DNA of 64,000 nt from Candidatus Amarolinea dominans (GCA_016719785.1 JADJYJ010000010.1:186001-250000), one strand, 5' to 3'. Counted from the stretch's first letter, positions 1 through 11,995 are shown. Translations and numbers: made by a program. Notes: generated from the sequence alone by a model not told the origin.

Positions 1-1
1 C

Positions 2-901
2 AAGCATAAGATTGGATGCTTGGACGCGACGGACAAGAACGGTATCAAATCCTTGATGGGCGAATCCAAAGCCGCCTTAGCAATCCAAGACCCACCGTAT
101 AATCTGGTGGCCTTTGAGCAGAGACAACTTGATGAGTATATTCGATGGTGTAAGCAATGGATTTTGACAACAGACTTCGCCCTATCTGATAATGCGTCTC
201 TGTATATCTGGTTGGGGGCAGATCAAAAATCAGATTTTCAACCTCTACCAGATTTTGTGATTGCCATGCGAGGAACGGGCTACAAATCTCGAAGCTTTAT
301 CACGATGCGTAACCAGCGTGGATATGGAACGCAAAAGAACTGGATGGCGGTTAGACAAGAGCTATTGTATTACACAAAGGGAAACCCTATTTTTGATGTA
401 GACGCTGAATATACCGACATACCAAAGATTCTGCGAGGGTACTACAAGGAAGTCAATGGTCAAGTAACTGAAAATATGGAGCGAAGCAAGTCAGAAAATA
501 TCCGTGCGGGCAATGTGTGGGTAGATATTCAGCAAGTGTTTTACCGCATGGAGGAAAATGTTAATGGATGCTACGCTCAGAAACCGCTAAAAAGTTGCGA
601 AAGAATCATAAAGGCAAGTTCATCTAAGGGCGATATTGTTGTTGATTTCTTCTGCCATTCGGGGGCGACATTGATTTCGTCAGAAATGCTAGGGAGGAAC
701 TGTTACACTGTAGACATTGATCCCGTCTATTGCGAAATAGCCCTTAGACGATTAGAGCGATTTAGGCGAACTGGCAAGGCCGGTTGGCAAAATAGCAATC
801 CCTTTGAGCAGGAAATAGCCGCCGACTTACAACTTCGATCCTTGTTAGGACAAGAGCAAGAAGAATCAAAGAGCATCCAATATGCTTTCTCGTTGGAGTA
901 A
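2..901 (+). CDS. Beta-class DNA methyltransferase (N6-A or N4-C), 5' partial
   Basis: Modification enzyme of a type II restriction-modification pair. Counting from an in-frame TTG at 20, motif IV DPPYN is at residues 24-28 and the SAM-binding motif I (DFFCHSGAT) is near residue 208. Motif IV before motif I, with the target-recognition region between them, is the beta-class order. The frame stays open to the window edge and the residues before the TTG (HKIGCLD) look like the usual lead-in of this family, so the true start is probably outside the window. It ends 5 bases before the endonuclease gene, as in an operon. It should methylate adenine-N6 or cytosine-N4; the target sequence cannot be read from the protein. 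Confidence 0.85.
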   Translation, partial: KHKIGCLDATDKNGIKSLMGESKAALAIQDPPYNLVAFEQRQLDEYIRWCKQWILTTDFALSDNASLYIWLGADQKSDFQPLPDFVIAMRGTGYKSRSFITMRNQRGYGTQKNWMAVRQELLYYTKGNPIFDVDAEYTDIPKILRGYYKEVNGQVTENMERSKSENIRAGNVWVDIQQVFYRMEENVNGCYAQKPLKSCERIIKASSSKGDIVVDFFCHSGATLISSEMLGRNCYTVDIDPVYCEIALRRLERFRRTGKAGWQNSNPFEQEIAADLQLRSLLGQEQEESKSIQYAFSLE

Positions 902-906
902 CCATT

Positions 907-1665
907 GTGGAAAAACTCAAGGCGCAACTCGATGAACTGTTGAACCGACTCGACAATGCGCAAGAAATACGAGACAAGCTTGAAGAGCTGGTATCCGTCT
1001 ATCCATTTAGCGATTACGAATACATCATTTCCCATCTATTGGTTGCCGCCAAACTCTCACTTGATGAATACTATCAACTCCGAGATGACTACTTAGATCG
1101 GAATCTATATCTGGATTTGTTTGAAATTGGTGCTCCGAGAGGGTTTGGCGAAGTATGGGCACAAGGGCATCTAAAAGAACTTACTCCCACCCTGGAACGC
1201 CCGAATAAGAAAACTGATCCAGAATATTCAGGTCAGTACGATTTCTTTTTGCCACCGAATATCCGAATCGAGGTTAAGGCTTCGCGTGCCGTTGAATTTA
1301 AGACGGATGCACCGCTCTACTTGAAAGCATTGTCGTCGGATTCACGGAAGCAATTTGACATGAACTTTCAGCAAGTGAAGCCCGCTTGCTGTGATGTGTT
1401 TGTGTGGTTGGCGGTGTGGCGCGACGTTATTCGCCATTGGGTGATACCTTCCTACGAAGTAGAACACAGCCAGTATTATTCGGCGGGACAGCATAGAGGC
1501 AATGTGGGAGAAGGTCAATTACATCTTAACCGAGACAACTTGCACGACTTCGATAAGTATTTGGTGGATTCTGACAAGATCGAATCAGCAATCAGATCGG
1601 CGTTCGAGAAAGAGAAACGTTTAAGAAGCAAGAAGCAAACCTCAATCCCATTGGATCGCGCCTAA
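907..1665 (+). CDS. Type II restriction endonuclease, PD-(D/E)XK type
   Basis: Probable cleavage partner of the upstream methyltransferase. The 252-residue protein has a helical N-terminal half and a PD-(D/E)XK-like core: Asp112 on a strand (QYDFF), then Glu122-Val-Lys124 on the next strand (IRIEVKAS). It has a GTG start five bases after the methylase stop. The TAA stop (1663-1665) lies inside the R'' box of the first attC, the tight packing usual for the last gene of a cassette. I do not recognise a named isoschizomer family, so endonuclease function rests on the EVK motif and the pairing with the methylase. Confidence 0.68.
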   Translation: MEKLKAQLDELLNRLDNAQEIRDKLEELVSVYPFSDYEYIISHLLVAAKLSLDEYYQLRDDYLDRNLYLDLFEIGAPRGFGEVWAQGHLKELTPTLERPNKKTDPEYSGQYDFFLPPNIRIEVKASRAVEFKTDAPLYLKALSSDSRKQFDMNFQQVKPACCDVFVWLAVWRDVIRHWVIPSYEVEHSQYYSAGQHRGNVGEGQLHLNRDNLHDFDKYLVDSDKIESAIRSAFEKEKRLRSKKQTSIPLDRA

Positions 1666-1765
1666 CACGGCGTGCAGCCGCCCCGCCCAGCTGCCAAAGT
1701 TAGGCGTCAGTTTTGACGATTACCGATCGTATTGGTGGCGGGCGGCTGACGCCCAGCCGTTGGGC
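1660..1765 (+). other. attC recombination site 1
   Basis: Starts with R'' GCCTAAC (1660-1666) and ends with R' GTTGGGC (1759-1765). The inner arms pair over a long stretch: GGCGTGCAGCCGCC on the left against the complement of GGCGGCTGACGCCC on the right, with an unpaired base in the left arm, followed by further pairing CAGCTGCCAA / TTGGTGGCGGG around a loop. At 106 bp it is within the usual attC size range. It closes the restriction-modification cassette. Confidence 0.75.
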
Positions 1766-2077
1766 GGAGCTTCGGCGGGGGCGTCCACAGGCAGGCGGTT
1801 GGAATGGAAGGGGTCGCTGGTTCGCCCAGGCCGGTCCGGTCAGGCTCTGCTGGGGGGGCCGCTGCCCAACATTCCGTACACCGACCGGGGAGGATCTGGG
1901 CCGGTTGACGATGTTGGCGGCCCCGGCGGCTGACGGTTGGCGTTAGGCCTCCAATGTGACACTGTGGGTCAACCGGGAAGATGACACACGAACCATCGCT
2001 AAAGCCACCGATCAGCGCGTACTTTTCCTCCAAATGTGCTACAATAGCCTCACCAGACGTTACGCGTGGGAGCCTGC
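1666..2077. other. Non-coding stretch with attC 1 end, attC 2 and a cassette leader
   Basis: No convincing gene. It contains most of attC 1, a 98-base spacer (1766-1863), attC 2 (1864-1948) and about 130 bases of leader before the DUF4258 remnant. The stretch from about 1845 to 1923 recurs almost unchanged at about 3880-3960, so it is repeated array sequence rather than a gene. The open frames here run through these palindromes and have no family resemblance. Confidence 0.6.
1864..1948 (+). other. attC recombination site 2
   Basis: R'' is GCCCAAC (1864-1870) and R' is GTTAGGC (1942-1948). The arm CCGTACACCGACCGGGG pairs with CCCCGGCGGCTGACGG with unpaired bases on the left arm, as in attC. 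Its first 60 bases recur at 3902-3957 and the first 30 or so at 11909-11940, both without the right end, which suggests dead or recombined copies. Confidence 0.62.
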
Positions 2078-2332
2078 ATGTATGACGCCGAACTGAAGCG
2101 GATGCGTGAATTGATCCGTGCACGCCGAAGACGAGATGGATGCTGATGGTTTGACCGTCTTCGACATCGAAAGCGTCATCCTCGCCGGTTACATCAGCGA
2201 ACGCCAACGTGACCGCCAGCCGGACGAATGGAAATATCTGGTGAACGGCCAAGCCCTGGGTGGCGCAGGCGGACCGTCGTAGCGTTCGGCGCAACTGACA
2301 AACTGGTGATGATTACGGTCTTTCGTGAATAG
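2078..2332 (+). pseudogene. DUF4258-type toxin gene, broken by two frameshifts
   Basis: Reading from ATG 2078, the first frame gives MYDAELKRMRELIRA and stops at a TGA after 22 codons. A second frame carries AEDEMDADGLTVFDIESV and KYLVNGQ, and stops at a TAG near 2280. The third frame gives VVAFGATDKLVMITVFRE and ends at 2332. Joined, these read like one DUF4258 protein of about 85 residues (helical start, HAE/DEM segment, final ITV strand), a family usually paired with YgiT-type antitoxins. That antitoxin follows directly. The breaks may be genuine decay or sequencing error; two in 250 bases favours decay. Confidence 0.62.
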
Positions 2333-2343
2333 TGGGTGAGCTT

Positions 2344-2571
2344 ATGGTCTGCGATATTTGCGGCAAGAATGGTGCGCATGTGCGGCGCGTGTCGCGCAGC
2401 TACGGGCGCGGGGCCAGTTTGTTCGTGATTGAGAACATTCCGATCGTCAGTTGCCCCAACTGCGGCGAAAGCTACCTGACCGCCGAAACACTGCACGAGA
2501 TTGAACGCATCAAGCTGCACCGGCGCGCATGGGCGCAAGAACGCCCGGTGGCGGTGGCTGCGTTTGCGTAA
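2344..2571 (+). CDS. YgiT-type zinc-finger antitoxin
   Basis: A 75-residue protein with a CxxC pair near the N terminus (CDIC) and a second pair (CPNCGE) about 38 residues later, the zinc-binding fold of YgiT/MqsA-type proteins, ending with the ERIKLHRR helix typical of this family. It should neutralise the DUF4258 toxin encoded just upstream, now broken. ATG 2344 is preferred because family members begin M-x-C-x-x-C; a GTG at 2332 overlapping the toxin stop is the alternative. No separate DNA-binding domain is visible. Confidence 0.8.
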   Translation: MVCDICGKNGAHVRRVSRSYGRGASLFVIENIPIVSCPNCGESYLTAETLHEIERIKLHRRAWAQERPVAVAAFA

Positions 2572-2653
2572 CGTCTCGCCGCGACGCAGAAGTCGGCCCC
2601 GGTTCGCCGTCATGGGCGAGTTGGCGCGTGGGGTCGTGCTGGTATGGGCGGGG

Positions 2654-2741
2654 GCCTAACATTGGTTCCAGCGGACGGGCCGCGCTGCCCGTTATGCAAG
2701 GTCAGGGGTAACCGGCCCGCCGCTGAACCTGGCCGCTAGGC
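2654..2741 (+). other. attC recombination site 3
   Basis: R'' is GCCTAAC (2654-2660); the right box GCTAGGC (2735-2741) differs from GTTAGGC by one base. The left arm GGTTCCAGCGGACGGGCC pairs with GGCCCGCCGCTGAACC, leaving a C and an A unpaired on the left strand, which fits attC very well. The left arm GGTTCCAGCGGAC recurs at about 3832 and at 10917, so this is a family of sites within the array. Confidence 0.72.
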
Positions 2742-2860
2742 TGGTCTGCCGGAAAGCGGAGATTGGAGACCGGTCGGCGTTGGGTGACTTTTACGGAAAG
2801 TTCCTGATTGAGCGGAGAATATCGATATCAGTAAGCTGATTGTACATGGGATAAAGAAGA

Positions 2861-3065
<205 letters not shown>

Positions 3066-3076
3066 GAGTGATTGCG

Positions 3077-3391
3077 ATGTTGCCAAGAGTGAAGAGTGTA
3101 TCTTATCTTGATGGATATCGTTTGAAACTTCGGTTTACGAATAAAACGGAAGGAATCATCGATTTCCGCCAGAAGATAGTAGGGCGTGGAGGTGTTTTCA
3201 AGCCCCTGGAAGACATTGAATTTTTCAAGCAAGTTGTTGTTGATCCGGTATCTGGGACATTGATATGGCCGAATGATGTTGATTTTTGTCCAGACGTTCT
3301 TTATGAACTTGCCATGAATAACGCTACTTCTGTTGCGCAAGGCACAAACCAGACATTGACTGTATTACAGCCCCAAAGGACTTCGACGTAG
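3077..3391 (+). CDS. DUF2442 domain protein (partner of DUF4160)
   Basis: A 104-residue protein whose first 80 residues match the DUF2442 pattern: a start on VKSV, a beta meander with F-T-N-K-x-G-x-I-D-F, and the closing P-x-x-L-x-W-P-N-D-V-D-x-x-P-D-x-L-Y. DUF2442 genes usually follow DUF4160 genes and the pair is thought to act like a toxin-antitoxin module; that order is seen here. ATG 3077 is chosen over GTG 3068 because AGGAG at 3063-3067 is well spaced from it. About 25 residues after LYELA look non-conserved, possibly read-through into cassette sequence. Confidence 0.8.
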   Translation: MLPRVKSVSYLDGYRLKLRFTNKTEGIIDFRQKIVGRGGVFKPLEDIEFFKQVVVDPVSGTLIWPNDVDFCPDVLYELAMNNATSVAQGTNQTLTVLQPQRTST

Positions 3392-3483
3392 AAGTGCAGT
3401 ATTAGACCAAGCCACAGAAACCAGGTAAAATAGGCGCGAACAGCCAGCTTACCGCCCTGCCACACGGGCCGAGAGAAAGCTAT

Positions 3484-3744
3484 ATGAAGAAGGCTGACAT
3501 GGTCAATGATACGCTACGTCCTGAGTATCGCCGCGAAGATTTCGGGCCGATGGTGCGCGGCAAATACGCGGCGCGGTTGAAGGAATCTTCAAACATCGTT
3601 GTCCTTGACCCGGATCTGGCACAGGCCTTCCCAAACACGAAAGCGGTCAACGATGCGCTACGCGGCCTGCTCGAATTAGCCAAGACAAGCGCACGTCTGC
3701 CCGCGTCCTCTGTCCCAACTTCCGCACCGGCGCTCCATCCCTAA
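3484..3744 (+). CDS. Small antitoxin-like protein (uncharacterised)
   Basis: An 86-residue protein with a conserved core in two blocks: an RGKYA segment preceded by D-F-G, and N-I-V-V-L-D-P-D followed by F-P-N and VNDALRGLLELA. I know this pattern as a short family common in cyanobacteria and Chloroflexota, often beside small toxin genes, but have no established function. No toxin gene follows, so it looks like a solitary antitoxin-like cassette. The last 15 residues are low-complexity and the TAA stop (3742-3744) lies in a CCCTAAC box, suggesting that the cassette end lies here. Confidence 0.6.
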   Translation: MKKADMVNDTLRPEYRREDFGPMVRGKYAARLKESSNIVVLDPDLAQAFPNTKAVNDALRGLLELAKTSARLPASSVPTSAPALHP

Positions 3745-3812
3745 CCTGCGCAACTTGCCGGCAGTGGACGTAGGTCGCAGTTCGCCGTCATAGGCGGCGG
3801 GTCTGGTTGGGC
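3739..3812 (+). other. Possible degenerate attC-like site
   Basis: CCCTAAC (3739-3745) overlaps the stop of the preceding gene and GTTGGGC lies at 3806-3812, giving the right box pair and spacing, but the arms pair only weakly. The following 3830-3957 holds further partial copies of attC 3 and attC 2. Confidence 0.35.
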
Positions 3813-3901
3813 GGTGGGACGGCCAGGGCGGAGCCTACCCCCGGTTCCAGCGGACGGGCGCAGCCTGTTATGCACGGTCAGGCTCTGCTGGTGGCGCCGC
3901 T

Positions 3902-3957
3902 GCCCAACATTCCGTACACCGACCGGGGAGGATCTGGGCCGGTTGGCGATGTTGGCG
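3902..3957 (+). repeat. Truncated copy of attC 2
   Basis: Begins GCCCAACATTCCGTACACC and matches 1864-1919 at nearly every base, but the right arm and GTTAGGC box are missing; the sequence changes to unrelated leader of the XisH cassette. About 20 bases upstream of it (3880-3901) also match the sequence before attC 2. Confidence 0.7.
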
Positions 3958-4023
3958 GCTCCGGTCCTGTGTCCATTTGTGATAGAATGAGAGAAAGAAT
4001 CAGTAAATTTATAGGAAACGACC

Positions 4024-4440
4024 ATGTCTGCAAAAGATATTTATCATGATGTGGTAAGACAAGCTTTGACGGATGAGGGATGGGACATTACGGCTGACCC
4101 GTTGAGAATTCAGTTTTTAGGGGTCGAACTACGCATCGATCTCGGTGCAGAAAGGGTCATTGCAGCGGATCGCAATGGCGAGAAAATTGCGGTGGAAATC
4201 AAAAGTTTTCTGCGATCATCGGCCATCACCGATTTTCATGAAGCACTGGGACAGTATATCGACTATCGGGAGGGGCTAGCCCATATTGAACCAGATCGTC
4301 TCCTGTTTCTAGCGGTTCCGATCGTTGCCTATCAAACCTTCTTCCAATTGCCTTTTGGGCAGTATATGGTCCAGCAGTATCAACTCAAGTTGATTGTCTA
4401 TCATCCAGAAAGAGAGGTGATTGTTCAATGGTTGCCATAG
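4024..4440 (+). CDS. xisH: XisH family protein
   Basis: A 138-residue match to XisH, first described as a controlling factor for fdxN-element excision in heterocystous cyanobacteria and now found widely with XisI. It shows the family start (KDIYHDVVRQAL), a PD-(D/E)XK-like core with Glu-Ile-Lys after the ERVIAADRN strand (AVEIKSFL), and the L-G-Q-Y-x-x-Y-R segment. This fold suggests a nuclease-like toxin role, which is inference. It overlaps xisI by 13 bases, so the two are translated together. They form one cassette that ends in attC 4795-4925. Confidence 0.92.
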   Translation: MSAKDIYHDVVRQALTDEGWDITADPLRIQFLGVELRIDLGAERVIAADRNGEKIAVEIKSFLRSSAITDFHEALGQYIDYREGLAHIEPDRLLFLAVPIVAYQTFFQLPFGQYMVQQYQLKLIVYHPEREVIVQWLP

Positions 4441-4763
4441 AGGAATATCGAAAACGGGTTCAACAATTATTAGCGCACTATCAGACGCCACAATTTTTAC
4501 AGGAAGGCGTGGAAACGCAGTTACTTGTGGATACCCAACATGACCACTATCAGTTGGTCAATGTCGGATGGGATAACGGGCAACGTGTCTATGGCGTTGT
4601 CGTTCACATTGATATAAAAGACGACAAAATCTGGTTGCAACAGAATTTGACGGACCAACTCGTCGCTGAAGACTTAGTGGAGCTAGGCATTCCTAAAGAT
4701 CGGATTGTTTTGGGCTTTCAGCCTGTCTATATGCGCAAGCATACAGATTTTGCCATGAACTAA
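4428..4763 (+). CDS. xisI: XisI family protein
   Basis: A 111-residue match to XisI: YRKRVQQLL start, a strand-rich middle with DxxHDHYQLVNVGW, then HIDIKDDKIWLQQNLT and the closing block with GIPKDRIVLGF. It acts with XisH, whose gene it overlaps by 13 bases. Outside nitrogen-fixing cyanobacteria, XisHI pairs have no excision element to act on, and a toxin-antitoxin-like role is the usual proposal. The coding sequence ends about 30 bases before attC 4795-4925. Confidence 0.92.
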   Translation: MVAIEEYRKRVQQLLAHYQTPQFLQEGVETQLLVDTQHDHYQLVNVGWDNGQRVYGVVVHIDIKDDKIWLQQNLTDQLVAEDLVELGIPKDRIVLGFQPVYMRKHTDFAMN

Positions 4764-4794
4764 AAGCGGCAAAGGCAAAGACTGAAGGGCTGTG

Positions 4795-4925
4795 CTCGAA
4801 CATTGCGTGCAGGGGATGCTTTGCTGCGATCAGGGCTTTTGGTGTTGCTTCCTCGCTTTGCCGTTTCAGGATTGGCGCAGTTGGTCGCCCATAACCGCAA
4901 AGCATCCCTGACGCGTGTGTTAGCC
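4795..4925 (+). other. attC recombination site 5 (long, VCR-sized)
   Basis: The left box CTCGAAC (4795-4801) and right box GTTAGCC (4919-4925) frame a palindrome: GCGTGCAGGGGATGCTTTGC pairs with GCAAAGCATCCCTGACGCG, with extra bases on the left arm. The 131-bp length resembles the long repeats of Vibrio superintegrons. It separates XisHI from the methylase operon. The left box is a weak match to RYYYAAC. Confidence 0.62.
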
Positions 4926-4955
4926 CGCAATAACCAAAAGGAAGCATCGCCCGCA

Positions 4956-5617
4956 ATGGATCGGTCCATGAACACCATCAAGTCCAAACAACGCGTCGCC
5001 GACCACGGGGAGGTCTTCACCCCGGCGTGGATGGTGGAGGCCATGCTGGACCTGGTGAAGGACGAAACGGAGCGCATTGATTCCCGTTTCCTGGAACCGG
5101 CATGTGGGAGCGGCAATTTCCTCGTGCAGATTTTGCAGCGCAAGCTGGCCGCCGTGGAGCTCAAGTACGGAAAGTCGGACTTCGAGCGGCGGCACTATGC
5201 GCTGCTTGGGCTGATGTGCATCTACGGCATCGAACTGCTGGCGGACAACATCGCCGAGTGCCGTGCCAATGTGCTGGAGATCCTGGCCGAATACCTGCAT
5301 CTGGATGGTTCGGACGAACTCTATCGGGCCGCGTCCTACGTTCTGGCGCAGAACCTTTTGCACGGCGACGCGCTGACCATGCGCACCCACGACGGCCGGC
5401 CCATCACCTTTGCCGAATGGGGCTACCTGGGCAGGGGCAAATTCCAGCGCCGCGACTTCCGCCTCGACACCCTCACCCAATCGGCGGCTTATGGCGCCGA
5501 AGGTACGCTCTTCGCCGACCTCGGTATGCACGAAATCTTCACACCCCACAAGACCTACCCGCCCATAACCGTAAGCGAACTGGCCGCCGCGTTCGGCGAC
5601 GCCCCGCAGGAGGCCGC

Positions 5618-5621
<4 letters not shown>
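4956..5621 (+). CDS. N6-adenine DNA methylase-like protein (SAM-binding part)
   Basis: A 221-residue methyltransferase-fold protein with H-G-E-V-F-T-P near the start and SAM motif I FLEPACGSGNFL at residues 45-56, then the helical block typical of type I / Eco57I-like methylases (YGIELLADNIAECRAN). No NPPY catalytic motif is present; that motif is in the next gene, so the two probably work together as a split or tandem methylase. ATG 4956 is taken because the frame upstream runs back through attC 5. Its stop overlaps the next gene's ATG (ATGA). First gene of a four-gene operon. Confidence 0.78.
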
Positions 5622-7235
<1,614 letters not shown>

Positions 7236-7243
<8 letters not shown>

Positions 7244-7289
7244 AACCATCGAGGAAATCCTCGCGCCCAAGCCGGAGGCCCGGCCATGA
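7236..7289 (+). CDS. 17-codon mini-ORF duplicating the helicase N terminus
   Basis: ATG 7236 overlaps the methylase stop and gives MTKTIEEILAPKPEARP, ending in a TGA that overlaps the Fic start (ATGA). The helicase gene downstream of fic starts MSKPTIDEILAPKPVARP: 12 of 17 residues are the same after its first Met. The simplest reading is that this is the original 5' end of the helicase gene, left behind when fic was inserted and the start regenerated downstream. It may still couple translation of the methylase to fic. Confidence 0.55.
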
Positions 7290-8304
7290 CGCCGCTGGAG
7301 AAGTTCTACACGGACGATCCTCGCTGGCACGAAAAGATCGGCGACATCCACGCCCTGCTTGAGCGCGTCAAGATCAGCGAGGAACAGTCCGGCGATGTGC
7401 TGCACCTGCGCAAGCTGAGCCGCATCCTCTCGATTCATGCCTCCACCGCCATCGAAGGCAACCGGCTCACCCTGGGCCAGGTCACCGATGTCGTCAACGG
7501 CAAACCCGTCTGGGGACCGCCCAAGGACATCAAAGAGGTGCAGAACGCGTGGCACGCCTACAACGAAATCACCCGCTATGACCCCTGGTCGGTGGGCGAC
7601 TTGCTGATAGCCCACGCGCACCTGACCGACGCACTCATCGGGGAGTCGGGCCAGTTCCGCACGGTCCGCGTGGCCGTCGTGCGCGGCGACGGCACGGTGA
7701 TGCATCGCGGCGCGCCGGCGGCGCAAGTTCCCGCTCTCGTTGAGCAGCTCCTGCACTGGGGCAAGAGCAGCGAGGCGCACCCGCTCATCAAAAGTTCCGC
7801 CGTCCACTACATGCTGGAACACATCCACCCCTTTCGCGATGGTAACGGCAGAATCGGGCGGCTGTGGCAGACGCTGGTTCTTTCCAGATGGAATCCGCTG
7901 TTCGCCTGGATGCCGATCGAAACCCTGGTCCACCACAACCAGGCGCTGTACTACAAGGCGCTGCAGGATTCGCATGCCGGCGCGGTGGATTGCCGCCCGT
8001 TCATTGGCTTCATGCTCGATGCCATTGCCAATTCGCTGTACAAATACATTGATGTGGCAACTGAGACCATGAACACCGCCCCCGGAGATGTCGGTGTAAA
8101 TATCGGTGTAAATGTCGGTGTAAGCGACGCGATTCTGGAATTGCTGACGCAGCAACCCCACTTGTCCGCCAGGGAGTTGGCGGCCCTGCTGAACAAGGCC
8201 ACGCGAACCGTGGAACGCCATCTCAAAACACTCCGCGAACAGGGCCGGCTGCAACGTGTCGGTTCCGACAAGGCCGGCCATTGGGTAGTCATCGAGGGGC
8301 CGCA

Positions 8305-8308
<4 letters not shown>
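7286..8308 (+). CDS. Fic-domain protein with winged-helix C terminus
   Basis: Probable AMP-transferase (or related nucleotidyl-transferase). The Fic motif HPFRDGNGRIGR is complete at residues 181-192, with the catalytic His181. An N-terminal inhibitory helix motif S-x-x-x-E-G is present at residues 53-58, so this is a self-inhibited Fic protein with the inhibitor N-terminal to the Fic core. After the Fic fold comes a linker GVNIGVNVGV coded by three 12-base repeats (8091-8127), then a helix-turn-helix (AILELL to RTVERHLKTLRE) that could bind DNA. It lies between methylase and helicase with ATGA overlaps on both sides, which ties it to the operon. Confidence 0.93.
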
Positions 8309-10846
<2,538 letters not shown>

Positions 10847-10905
10847 AAACGCCGAAGAGTACGCGCTGACGTAGTGCATCGGTAGCATGAGCGTACGCAC
10901 TTGCG

Positions 10906-10957
10906 GGCTAACAATCGGTTCCAGCGGACAGGCCGCTGAACCGGAGCGTTATTGGGC
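10906..10957 (+). other. attC-like site 6
   Basis: GGCTAAC (10906-10912), then GGTTCCAGCGG pairing with CCGCTGAACC with one unpaired C, then GTTATTGGGC (10948-10957). The arms are as in attC 3, but the right box is disrupted by an ATT, so activity is doubtful. It ends the methylase-Fic-helicase cassette. Confidence 0.55.
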
Positions 10958-10973
10958 GGCTCTGCTGGAGAGC

Positions 10974-11071
10974 GGAGATTGGAGACCGGAGATTGGAGAC
11001 CGAAGACCGGAGACCGGAGACCGGAGATTGGAGACCGTGGACCGGAGATTGGAGACCGGAGATTGGAGACC
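10974..11071 (+). repeat. Heptanucleotide tandem repeat (GGAGATT/GGAGACC)
   Basis: Fourteen consecutive seven-base units, 98 bases, nearly all GGAGATT or GGAGACC with GAAGACC and GTGGACC variants, followed by a degenerate GCAGAAC. It resembles the short tandemly repeated heptamers known in some filamentous bacteria. It is not a CRISPR because there are no spacers. Confidence 0.9.
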
Positions 11072-11224
11072 GCAGAACTCTCGCCTTCCACACACCTGAT
11101 CTCTGATCTTTGATTGGAGACCGGTTGGCGTTGGGCGGCAGCGGCAAGGTAATTGATCTTCCTTTTCTCGATTGAGCTGTGGCGAATCGCGGTAATGGCA
11201 GGAACTATTGTGATCGGAGGAAAC

Positions 11225-11902
11225 GTGGCTAAACATACTCGAGTGACGCTGGAAATCGGCCCGAAAGGCAAGAAGGTGGTGGCGGTAGCACCTGATTGGC
11301 CCGGCCTCGAACGCGGGGCGAAGACCGGGGAGGACGCAATCGAAAGGCTACGTTCCTATATTCCGCGATATTCACAGGTGGCAAAGCTAGCTGAAATGGA
11401 CGCGGAGTTTGACGCCATCACGAACGTCGACGTGGTCGAGCAGTATTCAGGAACGGGCTCAACTGACTTCTGGGGCATCTCGTTCGCGTTTTCGAGCATC
11501 GACAAGCAAGGCATGTCGGGTGACGAATTGGAACGTGAACTGACGCTGATGCAGGCGTGCTGGGCGTTTTTCGACGATGTGCGCAGGCGGGTGTCGGCTG
11601 AGATGCAGAAGGGTCCGCGAGGGGGAGGGCGTGATCGGGACCGCATCGTCGGTCATATCTTTGCCAGCGAGCAGGACTGGGCGAAGGGGCTTGGCGTACA
11701 CACCCCCGACGGTGCGATGCTGACGGGCGAGGGGCTGAAAGCGCATCGCGATGCCTATTGCCACGCAATCCGGGACTATCACTCACAGGGTAAATTGGCC
11801 GGCAAGTGGCCGCTGCGGTACCTGATACGGCACACCGCCTTTCACACGCTCGATCATGCCTGGGAAATGGAAGACAAGGATCTGACTGCCAAACAAGCGT
11901 GA
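11225..11902 (+). CDS. DinB/YfiT-like four-helix protein
   Basis: A 225-residue protein. The C-terminal part (RYLIRHTAFHTLDHAWEMED) has the His-rich helix of the DinB-like superfamily, whose three His residues bind a metal in thiol-dependent or nuclease-like members. The N-terminal 60 residues form a small strand-rich domain (VTLEIGPKGKKVVAVAPDW). GTG 11225 is taken as start because GGAGG lies at 11216-11220; an in-frame upstream ATG has no such site. Its stop is seven bases before a truncated attC 2 copy. Enzymatic role unknown. Confidence 0.65.
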   Translation: MAKHTRVTLEIGPKGKKVVAVAPDWPGLERGAKTGEDAIERLRSYIPRYSQVAKLAEMDAEFDAITNVDVVEQYSGTGSTDFWGISFAFSSIDKQGMSGDELERELTLMQACWAFFDDVRRRVSAEMQKGPRGGGRDRDRIVGHIFASEQDWAKGLGVHTPDGAMLTGEGLKAHRDAYCHAIRDYHSQGKLAGKWPLRYLIRHTAFHTLDHAWEMEDKDLTAKQA

Positions 11903-11908
11903 GGTGCT

Positions 11909-11940
11909 GCCCAACATTCCGTACACCGACCGGGGAGGAG
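11909..11940 (+). repeat. Truncated copy of attC 2
   Basis: GCCCAACATTCCGTACACC followed by GACCGGGGAGGA, identical to the start of attC 2 at 1864, then lost in a G-rich stretch. No right arm or R' box is present. Confidence 0.65.
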
Positions 11941-11995
11941 GGGGGCGCAAGCAAAAAAAACAGAGTGTTTGTTGAGCTTTTGGGGCGAACCATTC

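Larger units (their letters stand above)
10847..11224. other. Non-coding stretch: attC-like site and heptamer repeats
   Basis: No gene is supported here. It contains attC-like site 6 (10906-10957), an array of seven-base repeats (10974-11071), a GTTGGGC box at 11130-11136 and a 90-base leader for the next gene. The sequence TCTGCTGG-AGCGGAGATTGGAGACCGG is shared with the region after attC 3 (2742-2775), so the heptamer array looks like an expansion of a unit found at other junctions of this array. Confidence 0.6.

Noticed and set aside
4024..4763. XisHI as evidence for a programmed excision element
   Set aside because: There is no XisF-type recombinase and no interrupted nif or fdx gene; the pair is bounded by attC-type sites instead.
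5102..5617. 172-codon N-terminal extension of the Eco57I-type methylase
   Set aside because: It lies wholly over the first methylase in another frame and is Arg/Pro/Ala-rich shadow sequence; ATG 5618 overlaps the upstream stop and gives the family N terminus.
10974..11071. CRISPR array or protein-coding repeat
   Set aside because: Seven-base units with no spacers; frames through them have no start site or further coding signal.
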